DNA from: CAYNRA01 sp046296415
Lineage (GTDB): Bacteria; Bacteroidota; Bacteroidia; Cytophagales; Spirosomataceae
Direction of reading: 5' to 3'
Assembly (NCBI GenBank): GCA_046296415.1
Contig: JBKBLN010000001.1
Location: forward strand, 310,001 to 374,000
DNA: 64,000 bases
The notes under the pieces are model-generated. The model had not been told where the DNA came from, did not search any database, and was given only the letters and a program-made list of their open reading frames with translations. Within the stretch, counting starts at the first letter, position 1, and each line of letters starts with the position of its first letter. The position numbers and the translations under genes were made by a program. Shown in pieces: positions 34,401 through 42,416 of this stretch.

Positions 34401-35814
34401 GGAAGAAAAACAATTTCCAACTCGGGGGACTACCGACATCGATTTCAATACCGAACCTCACCTGGAATTTCCGTATCCGGTTGACCAAAAATTTACCCCA
34501 GAGGATCAAATCGGGGAGTATCGGATTCGGCCCGTTTCATTCATTCTTCGGGACCAAAGTGGAAGAGAAATTGAAGGAAAAGGAAAGGATAAATCGAACC
34601 GATGGGAATTTCATCCGAAAAAGCCTTTACCAGGTAACGAAAACATCACCGGAGAGGCGCACGTGCAACTCGAATACAAACAAGGGGGCTCTTGGGTACC
34701 TTATATTGAAAGTGGCTCAGGATTAAAAAAATATGCGTTTCAGTTTAAAACGCGAATGACCCCGGAGCAGTGGGCTGCATTACAAGAGCAGCGCGCTAGG
34801 GAATGGTATCTTAGACAAGCCCAGGAAGCTGAATTAAATCGAATCCGACAAGATGAAGAGGCTAAACGGAAAGCTCTTTTGGCTCATCTGGAGGATATAC
34901 GGAGGTTGAATGAAGCATCACAATTTGTGGTTGGGCAAATCGATCAGCATGTCCAACAAACGAACGCGGCGCTTACCGAGGTGTACAACGAGGCTGTCGC
35001 GCGCGGGGAGGAAATCATAGATAATGCCCATCAGGTAGCCAATACTATATTCAAGGAAAATACCAATTCTTTTAATAATCTCAACACGATCATCGAAAAT
35101 TCGGATGCGCCGGATGAATCCATAGCCGCTGCGGAAGAAGCCGCCCGCGTGGCGAAAGAAGCTGCGGATGAAGCGGTTCGGCAGGCCCAAGCTTTTGTAC
35201 AACGGCTCGTCGACCAAGCCACAGCAGAAGTGCTGCATACGACAGCAATGGCCAAACAAGAGGTGCAGCAGGTTCGGGATAACTCGGTCAGTCAAGTCCA
35301 ACAAGTAGCTACTTCGTACGAACATCAGATTCAGGAGTTAGCTTGGAGGAAACAAGCACAACTTAATGTTTTGAACCGCCAAATGAAAGCCGAGTTGGAT
35401 GGTGTAAAATGGCCTAATCGGAAGAAAAAGCGGACGGAAATTCGGCAAAAGTATAATTTGATGGCCAATGCTGCTTCCCGTTCGTTCAATCAACTAATTG
35501 AGGTACTACCTGCCCAAAGCATGCGGGAGCAGGAACAAATCAAGGAAATGGCCAAGCAACAGATGGATGCCATTTTAGCGCACGCTCGTGCCCGGGCACA
35601 GCAAATTATGGACGAGGCCGCGGCCCAGAGTGTGGAAGCCATGAACCGAGCACGCCAAACCGCACAAAACATCATGTCGGAGGCAGAATCTCAAGTACGA
35701 GCCATTTTAGAAAATGGGCCATCGGTGATGGATCTTTCCTCTATTGCTCGTATGCTACAAGACCAATCGGAAGAATTTGACCAAGCTTTTAACCAAGATG
35801 ACTTTGATGATTAA
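31438..35814 (+). CDS. unrecognised 1458-residue exported protein with long C-terminal coiled coil
   Basis: A signal peptide (MKWRSIIIILLGIVFFLQAQA) is followed by about 1080 residues of beta-rich sequence with many G-F and amphipathic strands (for example FRGGAEFFREDPQYGRGFYG, GWGARFGVGLSLGSGSSAAS). It has no family I can name. About 1000-1100 looks like a small beta-sandwich (PYPVDQKFTPEDQIGEYRI ...). From about 1107 to 1430 the composition changes abruptly to Ala/Gln/Glu/Arg-rich heptads (AEEAARVAKEAADEAVRQAQ ...), a predicted coiled coil of some 300 residues interrupted by a basic KWPNRKKKR stretch. The end is acidic (DQAFNQDDFDD). It overlaps both neighbours by a few bases. A periplasm-spanning or filament-forming component is possible. 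Function unknown. Confidence 0.65.
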   Translation: MKWRSIIIILLGIVFFLQAQANSGTVREPVTEEQVIRFFDGIERLGQWSQGILALDQNTQFPIAIRKQMNGITYEIGLQQLRLTPQGNVLDILAMMTTDDGTKLCFFGEQGQFTGAGGIQSGSLRLITSGKEGLKINVLPRVDLEILEGAFHFDCKGYESFSIGGRVIFDRDLMVPENPIHATILAGQVTASFQMERVKDWNDWLLEVSLPPFQITNMPGYGFTAQRVVVDVSRGRNNPALLFPEGYMAADMGPGWLGVSMAELSMRFPPEFKLRQGSTVSSRVGLGVQNLLIDRQGFSGVLKGRDLFPLKAGDLNGWDFSMEEFYLVLLKNKVKEGRMAGQMRLSITEENQPLAYRAVIDPTQDFYQFSIQTPDSLSFPFLKATQVSLTSNSNVQLTLANRQFTAQARLHGQLDIQSKELGLTLDRFEFQDLVVSNQAPFLRIGYLGGGSGRTYEIGNFPISLNGPVILANSTSFKLSLGANLDLDKMGISAKGGFFVEGQMVQEEGRQFWRNKDIGIQSLFLSADLNRFKFRGGAEFFREDPQYGRGFYGRIELETCLPNCAKTTAVGIFGRKPLEEPYWFVDADLELGNQEPKGMQITFLSGTVYKRMKPSGQSSSTRFPSITGMSYIPDNSVGWGARFGVGLSLGSGSSAASAAGGLEVVARKDGSVQSFGIMGMVGVGGQSNQVTPASVRLAYQQMCAGQFVVGEFTSASAPSPQDTVLQNKAVKRFPPSSSDGFYGSILLRFNYDEESFFGRAGFNITQTNFQFAFLGEFYFSPQRWHIHLGQPPIANRMKLRLPSFPGVTFEGYIMLGHGLVALPDPDPNPFTLNPSANKDRKGIQVDQGVDGKGFALGVSASLGSNGRLGRIVQWNVGARIGMDMLAVKFPPGVSCIGFPGPVGMNGWLGSGQAYAVGEVAVTALDRIPVLSIQLGAILRGTAPNPTSAQGQVAVRFKVLTKKFDINLGFEVGDECRLAVSDIKEEALAWEEKQFPTRGTTDIDFNTEPHLEFPYPVDQKFTPEDQIGEYRIRPVSFILRDQSGREIEGKGKDKSNRWEFHPKKPLPGNENITGEAHVQLEYKQGGSWVPYIESGSGLKKYAFQFKTRMTPEQWAALQEQRAREWYLRQAQEAELNRIRQDEEAKRKALLAHLEDIRRLNEASQFVVGQIDQHVQQTNAALTEVYNEAVARGEEIIDNAHQVANTIFKENTNSFNNLNTIIENSDAPDESIAAAEEAARVAKEAADEAVRQAQAFVQRLVDQATAEVLHTTAMAKQEVQQVRDNSVSQVQQVATSYEHQIQELAWRKQAQLNVLNRQMKAELDGVKWPNRKKKRTEIRQKYNLMANAASRSFNQLIEVLPAQSMREQEQIKEMAKQQMDAILAHARARAQQIMDEAAAQSVEAMNRARQTAQNIMSEAESQVRAILENGPSVMDLSSIARMLQDQSEEFDQAFNQDDFDD

Positions 35815-37792
35815 TCGATTCTCATTCCTCACACGTTGTTGTGTACTTTTATTTTTATCGCAAAATACAGTCGCCCAATCTTGGCATCTGCTGACCAAAG
35901 TGGATGCCCATCAAGTCGTGGTTCGATGGGTACCTTTGGATCCTGCCAGTTGGGTTGAAGGAAATGAAAAGGGATTTCAGATCACGATTCGATATCAGGG
36001 AGAAAAAACAATCCTAAAGACGGTGGAGGTGAGACCCCAAGGTCCGGATTATTTTATTTCTCAACATGATAGTTTACCTAAAGCCGACTTGATGGCAGGC
36101 CTCCTCGAACAAGTTCCTCGAAGCACTGGGACAGACCTCGACATTCTCTTTGGTTTAGTGATGGCTCATTCCACCATCCACCCCAAAATGAGCTCAGGGC
36201 TTGGTATGCGTTGGGTAGATGTGCCGCCAATGGGTGTGAAAAAAATAACCTATCAATTAGCCTATCCTCATGGTAAAGTATTAACTGAAAAAACCGTTAG
36301 GCTGGATCAAATTACAACACTTTATCGGCCATTGGATCTGAAAGTCCAACAACAAGATAGTCTTTTCACTTTTCGATGGTTGCCCGGAGACACCCTATTG
36401 AATTGGGCTTATCGTTTGGAGACCTCGGAGGATGGGGAAAAATGGCGTCCGGTGGATGATTTACTTATTCTTCCAGCTGTTGATGAATTTGGAAATGAAT
36501 ACCTCGCCAAAGAATACCGGATTCCTAAGTTCTATAAACCGTATTTTTTTCGGGTGTTGGCTTATACCCCATTTGGGGAAATGAGTATTCCTTCGCGCCG
36601 AATCCAAGTAACGGGCCACCGCCAACGTTTTCCAGCCTTGGAGCCAACCATTCAAACTACCCAACGGGGCATTCAGTATCAATGGAATTTTCCAGATTCC
36701 TTAACGGCCGAAATCAAGGGTTTCAAGGTGTATTCCTCACGAAAAATTGACCATGAAGGTCAAACAATCGCTTTTTTATCACCCCAAACCCGAGCTTGGC
36801 TGGATACAGCGGCTGTTTTGGATAGCTATTCCCATATTGCCTTAGTGGATTGGGGTGGGGGCGAGCACCGATCATCTCGATTATTTATCACATGGCCCGA
36901 CTCAATCCCTCCTGCCGATGTAAAAGGTCTGGTTGCTCGTGTGTCGGCTGAGGGGATTGTCCGACTGTCCTGGCCAAAGGTTTCTGCACCTGATTTTCTA
37001 GGCTACCGGGTATTCAGGAGCGATTCACCCAAAGCGGATTTTGTACTTCTGACGCCCGAAATTTGTCAAGATTCCACCTGGACAGATACGCTTTCATTGG
37101 CGTTGTTGAATTCAAAAGTTTACTACACTCTTCGCGCTTTTGATACCCGGTTGAATGGTTCGGTAAGCAATGACACACTACTAGTCATTCGCCCGGACCA
37201 TATTCCTCCAGCAGCTTTATCTATTCGGTCATTTCAACAAAGCGAGGAGTCGGTCTTACTGCAATGGAATCCCTCATCCAGTTCGGATGTGGCCTGGGTT
37301 CAGATACTACGTCAAAGTTCTTCTGACTCACTTCCATGCTTGTTGGTCCTGTTTGAAAACGATTTTCCCACCGAGTGGATCGATTCGACAGGAGAGGAAG
37401 GGACTACCTACCAATATAGTCTGATGGCCATCGATCAAGTGGGGTTATCTTCTTTACCTGTTTCGATCCAATTAGGGAGAATATTCACGGGTGCGCGTCC
37501 AGCCTTGAGTGGTCTCAACGTTCATGAACGGGTTGATGTTGGTGCGGTGGAGATTTCTTGGGAAATTCCCTTACGGCCTGTTCGATCCTATCAAGTATAT
37601 CGACAGGGGCCAAACGACACTTTTTTAGTACCTTACAGGAAACTAGATGGGAAATACGGTGTATTTGAAGATGTGGGATTGATGGCTGGGCAACGATACC
37701 ATTATCTGATTCAGGCCCTGTATCAAGACGGATCGGTATCACGGTTGGATGAAAGAGAAAAAATAGAGTTGGTTTGGAGAGAAAATGAGTAG
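35807..37792 (+). CDS. exported fibronectin-III-like repeat protein
   Basis: 661 residues from ATG 35807, inside the end of the previous gene; ATG 35798 is an alternative. A signal peptide ends near NTVAQ. After an N-terminal part of about 190 residues there are several FN3-like units. Each has a KGL-type first strand, a W.... mid-strand and YRVFRS / YQVYRQ strands, for example PPADVKGLVARVSAEGIVRL, PAALSIRSFQQSEESVLLQW and LSGLNVHERVDVGAVEISW. No T9SS sorting domain is present, so it probably stays in the periplasm or on the outer membrane by another route. It is the last gene of the operon, followed by a strong terminator. Structural or adaptor role inferred. Confidence 0.65.
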   Translation: MINRFSFLTRCCVLLFLSQNTVAQSWHLLTKVDAHQVVVRWVPLDPASWVEGNEKGFQITIRYQGEKTILKTVEVRPQGPDYFISQHDSLPKADLMAGLLEQVPRSTGTDLDILFGLVMAHSTIHPKMSSGLGMRWVDVPPMGVKKITYQLAYPHGKVLTEKTVRLDQITTLYRPLDLKVQQQDSLFTFRWLPGDTLLNWAYRLETSEDGEKWRPVDDLLILPAVDEFGNEYLAKEYRIPKFYKPYFFRVLAYTPFGEMSIPSRRIQVTGHRQRFPALEPTIQTTQRGIQYQWNFPDSLTAEIKGFKVYSSRKIDHEGQTIAFLSPQTRAWLDTAAVLDSYSHIALVDWGGGEHRSSRLFITWPDSIPPADVKGLVARVSAEGIVRLSWPKVSAPDFLGYRVFRSDSPKADFVLLTPEICQDSTWTDTLSLALLNSKVYYTLRAFDTRLNGSVSNDTLLVIRPDHIPPAALSIRSFQQSEESVLLQWNPSSSSDVAWVQILRQSSSDSLPCLLVLFENDFPTEWIDSTGEEGTTYQYSLMAIDQVGLSSLPVSIQLGRIFTGARPALSGLNVHERVDVGAVEISWEIPLRPVRSYQVYRQGPNDTFLVPYRKLDGKYGVFEDVGLMAGQRYHYLIQALYQDGSVSRLDEREKIELVWRENE

Positions 37793-37859
37793 ATGGTACA
37801 AGAACCATTCCATGGATTTTTAGCCTTATTGGAAAGCAAAAGGCTGAATCTTACTTAAA

Positions 37860-37892
37860 AAAATAGGTACAGAAATCTACTGTACCTATTTT
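37860..37892. terminator. bidirectional terminator between convergent genes
   Basis: Perfect 13-bp stem AAAATAGGTACAG (37860-37872) / CTGTACCTATTTT (37880-37892) with a 7-base loop. A-runs and T-runs on both sides let it serve the surface operon (+) and the carboxylesterase gene (-). Confidence 0.9.
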
Positions 37893-37910
37893 CATTTCAT
37901 ACAAAATACT

Positions 37911-39521
37911 TTATTTCGTATTCATCCACTTCATCAAATCGGCATCGTGATTGTAGCCAATGGTGCAGGTATTGTCGAAAAACATGGTGGTACCTTTAGA
38001 TTCGGAGTAAGGCTCCCAGTTGGGTAACCCTTTGTGACCCGGATTGCCTGTTTTGGCAAATTGAATCCAGGATTGACTCATTTTATCAGCTAGTGCATAG
38101 GCTTCAGGCGTACCACCAGTCATCTCCTCACATCGTGCGATATTATTGAACATGAAGGGTAGTTCCATGCAATGGAAGGCTTTGTATTTGCCATCCATGA
38201 CAGGAGATTGCCAGGTAAACAGGTACATGTATACGGGAGCGCCACCTTGTTTTGATTTCGCATTAGCTTGGGCCACCGCACCAGGACGGAAACGAGTATC
38301 CACGTCGATCAAATCGGTCGGTTTTGTATCTTTTGGGTAAGCCTTTTTGACTGCCGCCACATAACTGGCAGCGCGTTCTCCATAGGTTTTTTGTATATAT
38401 TCGTCCACTTGTGCTTGCGTGGCATTGGACATTCCTCCAAAAAGTGAAGCCATGAATTCGTTTTTCACGGTACCAATTAGCAAAGGAATGTTTTTGGACA
38501 TCTCGGCCACTTTCGCATCGTGCATTTGGTAAGGTAAAAAGCTTCCATCACGAGAAGGGCCCCAGCTTAATCCAAAGCCCCCCACATCTCGACCCTCCGC
38601 TTTCATCTGAGCAGCCACGATTTGGAGCGCTTTTTTCCCTGCGGCGCTCAGTAAAGGAAATGGTATCTTTTGGAGTGAATCTGCTTGGTCTGGACGAAGT
38701 TTTAGTTCCTTCATGACTTCGGCGGTGATACGCTGGGTATCTGATTTCTCCAGGAAGGTTGTCCGGAAAGCACCTGATTGATTGATCGCTTTATGGAACA
38801 GACCTTGGGCACTGGGAGTTGCCATCAAGGTATTGACCTTGGCCCCACCACCCGATTGGCCGAAGATGGTTACGTTATTGGGGTCTCCACCAAATTCAGA
38901 AATATTTGTTTTTACCCATTCCAACGCCGCCACGATATCCACAATGCTGTTGTTGGCCGAGTGCTTATACTTTTCTCCGTAGGCAGATAAATCTAAGAAT
39001 CCGAGAATATTAAGACGGTGATTGATGGAAACTACGACCACATCCCCTTTTTTTGCCAAGGCTTCTCCATCATAGGAAGGAAGTTCTTGAGAAGAACCAG
39101 CGGTAAATCCGCCCCCATGAATCCAAAACAAAACTGGACGTTTTTTGCCATCTTTTATGCCTGGTGACCAGACGTTCAACCGTAGGCAATCCTCCGATGT
39201 ATACCCCCAGCTATGGTTGAAAACGAATTCACTTTCATCCTGAACGGTGGTTGTTGGATCTAAAAGAGGGGCTACAGGCCCGTAGGTCATCGAACTCCGT
39301 ACGTTGGACCAAGGCTTGGGCTTCTGAGGGGCCTCGAAACGTTTGGCCTCTGCGTAAGGAATGCCCTTGTAGGTGTAAATCTTATTGTGAATATAGCCAC
39401 GTACTTGGCCAGCATCGGTGTTGGCAACAGCTACGGCCGCTCCTGTTTGAAGCTGTCCAAAAGCTGTACCAACACTCAGTGCGGCGATGGCAAAGGTTGA
39501 ATAAAAAATAGGTCGCATAGA
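37911..39521 (-). CDS. secreted type-B carboxylesterase
   Basis: 536 residues from ATG 39521, which starts a signal peptide (MRPIFYSTFAIAALSVGTAFGQ). An in-frame start at 39602 is rejected because the promoter and operator lie inside that extension. Type-B family features: oxyanion HGGGFTAGS, nucleophile elbow FGQSGGGAKV, SEDCLRLNVWSP, an acid in GTVKNEF and a catalytic His in KAFHCMELPFMF. Such enzymes hydrolyse carboxylic esters; the substrate here is unknown. It stands alone, with a terminator after it and an operator nearly identical to the one at the Nudix regulator 38 kb away, which suggests co-regulation with the esterase at 1531-3204. Confidence 0.9.
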   Translation of the reverse strand, partial: SMRPIFYSTFAIAALSVGTAFGQLQTGAAVAVANTDAGQVRGYIHNKIYTYKGIPYAEAKRFEAPQKPKPWSNVRSSMTYGPVAPLLDPTTTVQDESEFVFNHSWGYTSEDCLRLNVWSPGIKDGKKRPVLFWIHGGGFTAGSSQELPSYDGEALAKKGDVVVVSINHRLNILGFLDLSAYGEKYKHSANNSIVDIVAALEWVKTNISEFGGDPNNVTIFGQSGGGAKVNTLMATPSAQGLFHKAINQSGAFRTTFLEKSDTQRITAEVMKELKLRPDQADSLQKIPFPLLSAAGKKALQIVAAQMKAEGRDVGGFGLSWGPSRDGSFLPYQMHDAKVAEMSKNIPLLIGTVKNEFMASLFGGMSNATQAQVDEYIQKTYGERAASYVAAVKKAYPKDTKPTDLIDVDTRFRPGAVAQANAKSKQGGAPVYMYLFTWQSPVMDGKYKAFHCMELPFMFNNIARCEEMTGGTPEAYALADKMSQSWIQFAKTGNPGHKGLPNWEPYSESKGTTMFFDNTCTIGYNHDADLMKWMNTK

Positions 39522-39544
39522 AAGTTGGATAAGATTAGGTTGGT

Positions 39545-39567
39545 TATTGTCACATCGTGAGACAATA
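39545..39567 (-). promoter_or_regulatory. second operator of the Nudix-regulator type
   Basis: TATTGT (39545-39550) and ACAATA (39562-39567) with an 11-bp centre, the same frame as the palindrome at 1475-1497. Read in the direction of the gene, 26 bases aligned from the TA of the -7 box agree with the first site at 21 positions. It overlaps the predicted -7 box, as a repressor site would. Confidence 0.7.
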
Positions 39568-39593
39568 ATAGAGGATTCTTCTAATTTTTCCAA
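39563..39593 (-). promoter_or_regulatory. promoter of the carboxylesterase gene
   Basis: On the minus strand TTG (39593-39591) and TATTATTG (39570-39563) are 20 bp apart. The -7 element is one base from TAnnTTTG. It lies about 40 bp before the start codon and inside the operator. Confidence 0.5.
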
Positions 39594-39618
39594 TTTTTCC
39601 ATGTAAAATCCTGAAATT

Positions 39619-40344
39619 TTACTCGGCGAGGGTAAAGCCCTTCATCTTTATATACAGGTGAGCCAAGGCATGAACATCTCCTAAGCAATATCGTCCGATT
39701 CGTTCCAAATCTTTTTGTTGGTAATACACGTTTGCAACATCAGCGCCTGTGATATCGGATTTGGGACTAGGAATGTCAAAAAGTGCGGTCAGTAAATCCA
39801 AGGAGGTGTAATGTTTATAATCTCCAAATTTCCATTCGTCTAAGGTATCTAACCAAGGAATCTCCCATGGTTTTTTTCCTTGCATTTGTAGAACGGTTGG
39901 GAGGGGGGTAATTCCCTGAATGAGCATTCGACGGGCAAGAAAAGGAAAGTCAAATTCTTTTCCGTTGTGGGCACAGATCTTGAGGTTTTTTCCAGCTCGA
40001 TGTTGGTTGAATTGTTCTTGGAGTTGGAGTAGAAGCTCAGGTTCCCCTGGATTTTCGATTAAGATTTTCTGATGCCATTGCGGATTTTCGGGGTGACCAT
40101 AAAATGAACCAAGGCCAATGCAAATTACCCGGCCAAATTCGGCAAAGACACCTGCCCGTTCAGCGAATAATTCTTCTAGTGGGAGCTCTTGGGGGTTGCG
40201 TAAAGAAGCTGCCTTTTTCAGCCATAAGGCTTGAAAAGTAGGGGTTAGATCATCAAAATGTGCTACGCAGGGTACAGTTTCAATGTCTAGGAACAAAATC
40301 TGTTGAAGATGTTCCCAGAAAGTGGGGTTTTCATAGAGTTTCAT
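39619..40344 (-). CDS. DEDDy-type 3'-5' exonuclease, PolB-exonuclease-like
   Basis: 241 residues without signal peptide. The RNase-H-like exonuclease acid residues are visible: D and E in LFLDIETVP (motif I), the second Asp in AHNGKEFDFPFLARR (motif II) and Y...D in IGRYCLGDVHAL (motif III). The protein matches the stand-alone predicted exonuclease family related to the proofreading domain of DNA polymerase B. A nucleic-acid repair or trimming role is likely, but the substrate is not known. It lies 12 bp after the DUF6702 gene, so it is probably the last gene of the rseP transcript. Confidence 0.88.
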   Translation of the reverse strand: MKLYENPTFWEHLQQILFLDIETVPCVAHFDDLTPTFQALWLKKAASLRNPQELPLEELFAERAGVFAEFGRVICIGLGSFYGHPENPQWHQKILIENPGEPELLLQLQEQFNQHRAGKNLKICAHNGKEFDFPFLARRMLIQGITPLPTVLQMQGKKPWEIPWLDTLDEWKFGDYKHYTSLDLLTALFDIPSPKSDITGADVANVYYQQKDLERIGRYCLGDVHALAHLYIKMKGFTLAE

Positions 40345-40356
40345 GGCAAAATATAG

Positions 40357-40872
40357 TTAAAACGGGTATGGTGCTGATTTTACTTTTTGATTGAATAAAA
40401 TCGTTTTCCGTTGATTAGGATACAAAACATTGGTCAAATTTGTTTGATCATCAAATAACTCCAAGAAAATCGTATTAAATAACGTGTATCCTTTTAGGTT
40501 TTGGGCTTGAGGCACTTCAACGTAAAGCCAAGTAGCATCCAGTTCAGGTTCTTTTCCAATATAGTCAAATCCCTTTAATTGTCGTTGGGGATTGATGAGC
40601 CCCCAGTGTTTTTGAAGATATTGTTGGATAAGGGCATCAGCTCCTTTGGGATTTAGCTCAAGGCTAACCTTTTTTCCTTGATTAAGTCCCGTCAGCGCTG
40701 CTTCCAAGTCATCGGTGAAGACACGAATGGTCACCTCCAAGGAACCAGACTTGGGGTTGTACTGGATTTCGGTCAGGGAAGTATGAAAGTCATGGCGTGG
40801 TTGTGCTGCAAGGCAAAACCACGCCATGAAAAAAAAGAGGACGGAATTAGAATATCGCTTTAATCGCATCAT
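40357..40872 (-). CDS. DUF6702 family exported protein
   Basis: 171 residues with a signal peptide (to about residue 22, LAAQ). HDFHTSLTEIQYNPKSGSLEVTIRVFTDDLEAAL is the typical start of this Bacteroidota family, sometimes labelled peptidase E in databases without good reason. No catalytic motif is visible. Its start overlaps the end of rseP by 26 bp, so it is co-transcribed and probably coupled with the envelope protease. Function unknown. Confidence 0.85.
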   Translation of the reverse strand: MMRLKRYSNSVLFFFMAWFCLAAQPRHDFHTSLTEIQYNPKSGSLEVTIRVFTDDLEAALTGLNQGKKVSLELNPKGADALIQQYLQKHWGLINPQRQLKGFDYIGKEPELDATWLYVEVPQAQNLKGYTLFNTIFLELFDDQTNLTNVLYPNQRKTILFNQKVKSAPYPF

Positions 40873-42196
40873 TGAACATGATCACTACGAGAAGAGTCAA
40901 TAAGATAAGTGTACCGACTTGCTGAGTTCGTTCCATGAATTTTTCGGAGGGTTTGCGTCCTGAAATCATTTCGTAGATTAGCAATACCGCATGTCCACCA
41001 TCCAATGCTGGAATAGGAAGTAAATTCATGAAGGCCAAGGCCATGGATAGAATACCGGTAATCATCCAAAACCGGCTCCAATCCCATACGCCGCCGTACA
41101 TTTTTCGCGCGATGCCAATGGGACCACTCATGGCTTTGCCGGCATCGACTTGGCCACTGAAAATTTTCTTGAAACCTTTGATGTTATCGGTAATGACACC
41201 AAAAGCGCGGCCAGATCCCTCCACGAACGACTGTCCGAGGGTATAGTCCAAATGTTCAAAATTCATTTTGAAACCGGCATTAAAACCTAGTTTACCTTCC
41301 GGAGTCAGGGTAGGTTTAACCACCAGGGTATCGGTTCCCCGTAGAATCTGAAGAGAAATCGGTTTCCCGGCCTGTGCATTGGCTTTTTGCACAAATTCAT
41401 GGTAATATTGAATCGGTTGGTTATTGAAACCAATGATTTTATCCTGTTCTTTTAACCCAACTTCAGAGGCCGGCGTATCAGGTGCCACGTTGGCTATAAA
41501 AAACTCTTGGATAGGCTCAATGAATTTTCCGTCGTATTCATCCTCGGATAAAGTATTAACCAAATCATTGGGTATAGGAACTTCAATGGTTTTTCCAGCG
41601 CGATCGACGGTGTAATAATTATTTTCACCCAACATGACATCCGAACTGCGGATGTCGTTGAAGTCGGTAAAATCCTTTCCTGTTATATTTAAGATCTTAT
41701 CACCCGTTTTGAGCCCGATTTGTTCAGCAATGGGGTAGGCAACGATACCCAATTTATTGACTTCATCTTTGGAAAGGTAGGTATAACCAGACTGGAAGGT
41801 AAGAATCCAGAAAATAACAACCCCTGTGATGACATTGATAATGATTCCTCCTAACATCACGATGAGGCGTTGCCAAGCTGGCTTTGCACGAAACTCATAC
41901 GGTTGGGGGGTAGAGGCAAGTTGAGAGGCGTCTTTTGTTTCATCGATCATGCCTTCAATATCGACATAACCACCCATTGGGAACCAACCTAAACCGTACT
42001 CAGTATCGCCTTTTTTCTTTTTCCATAAGGCAAAATTGAGCACATTAGGCATGGGAAAAAGAAAGTCGAAAAAGATGTAGAATTTATTAACCCGGATTCC
42101 AAACATCCGAGCCGTAATAAAGTGTCCAAACTCGTGTAGTCCAACCAAAATCGTCAATCCTAATAGGAGTTGACCTGCCATAATCAGTATTTCCAT
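40847..42196 (-). CDS. rseP: RseP-type site-2 membrane metalloprotease
   Basis: 449 residues. The zinc-site HEFGH is at residues 21-25 in the first membrane helix. The third zinc ligand is in the LLPIPALDGGH segment close to the end, and GYVDIEGM is the usual membrane-loop motif. Two PDZ-like domains lie between the helices (GLKTGDKILNITGK and GLKEQDKIIGF). It cleaves membrane-embedded substrates such as anti-sigma factors in envelope stress signalling. A sigma/anti-sigma pair is not present in the window. It is the first gene of a transcript with DUF6702 and the exonuclease. Confidence 0.95.
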   Translation of the reverse strand: MEILIMAGQLLLGLTILVGLHEFGHFITARMFGIRVNKFYIFFDFLFPMPNVLNFALWKKKKGDTEYGLGWFPMGGYVDIEGMIDETKDASQLASTPQPYEFRAKPAWQRLIVMLGGIIINVITGVVIFWILTFQSGYTYLSKDEVNKLGIVAYPIAEQIGLKTGDKILNITGKDFTDFNDIRSSDVMLGENNYYTVDRAGKTIEVPIPNDLVNTLSEDEYDGKFIEPIQEFFIANVAPDTPASEVGLKEQDKIIGFNNQPIQYYHEFVQKANAQAGKPISLQILRGTDTLVVKPTLTPEGKLGFNAGFKMNFEHLDYTLGQSFVEGSGRAFGVITDNIKGFKKIFSGQVDAGKAMSGPIGIARKMYGGVWDWSRFWMITGILSMALAFMNLLPIPALDGGHAVLLIYEMISGRKPSEKFMERTQQVGTLILLTLLVVIMFNDAIKAIF

Positions 42197-42279
42197 TCCA
42201 AAAAATTAATTCATTTTGTCTGACAAACGACAGATCTTGAATCTATGTTCAATTTTATTCGTTGCTAGCCAGTTTTTCT

Positions 42280-42306
42280 CAAATTTAAGGACAATTTGCC
42301 GAACAA
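42280..42306 (-). promoter_or_regulatory. possible promoter of the rseP transcript
   Basis: On the minus strand TAAATTTG (42287-42280) matches TAnnTTTG exactly. A TTG at 42306-42304 is 16 bp upstream, which is shorter than usual. The word CAATTTG occurs twice in this stretch. Confidence 0.35.
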
Positions 42307-42416
42307 TTTGGTTTCCTAATGAATTGTTTCGTTGAATAGCGTATTTTCGAGGATGGTTCACCGAATTATCCTGGTCAAATTCGGGTTATTAACCAAGAAT
42401 TCACAAACAATCGAGC

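Noticed and set aside
21540..37792. Polysaccharide-utilisation locus or contractile injection system
   Set aside because: There is no SusC/SusD pair, no glycoside hydrolase, and no sheath, tube, baseplate or AAA+ ATPase gene.
39522..39602. 27-codon N-terminal extension of the carboxylesterase
   Set aside because: The extension precedes a perfect signal peptide and contains the promoter and operator.
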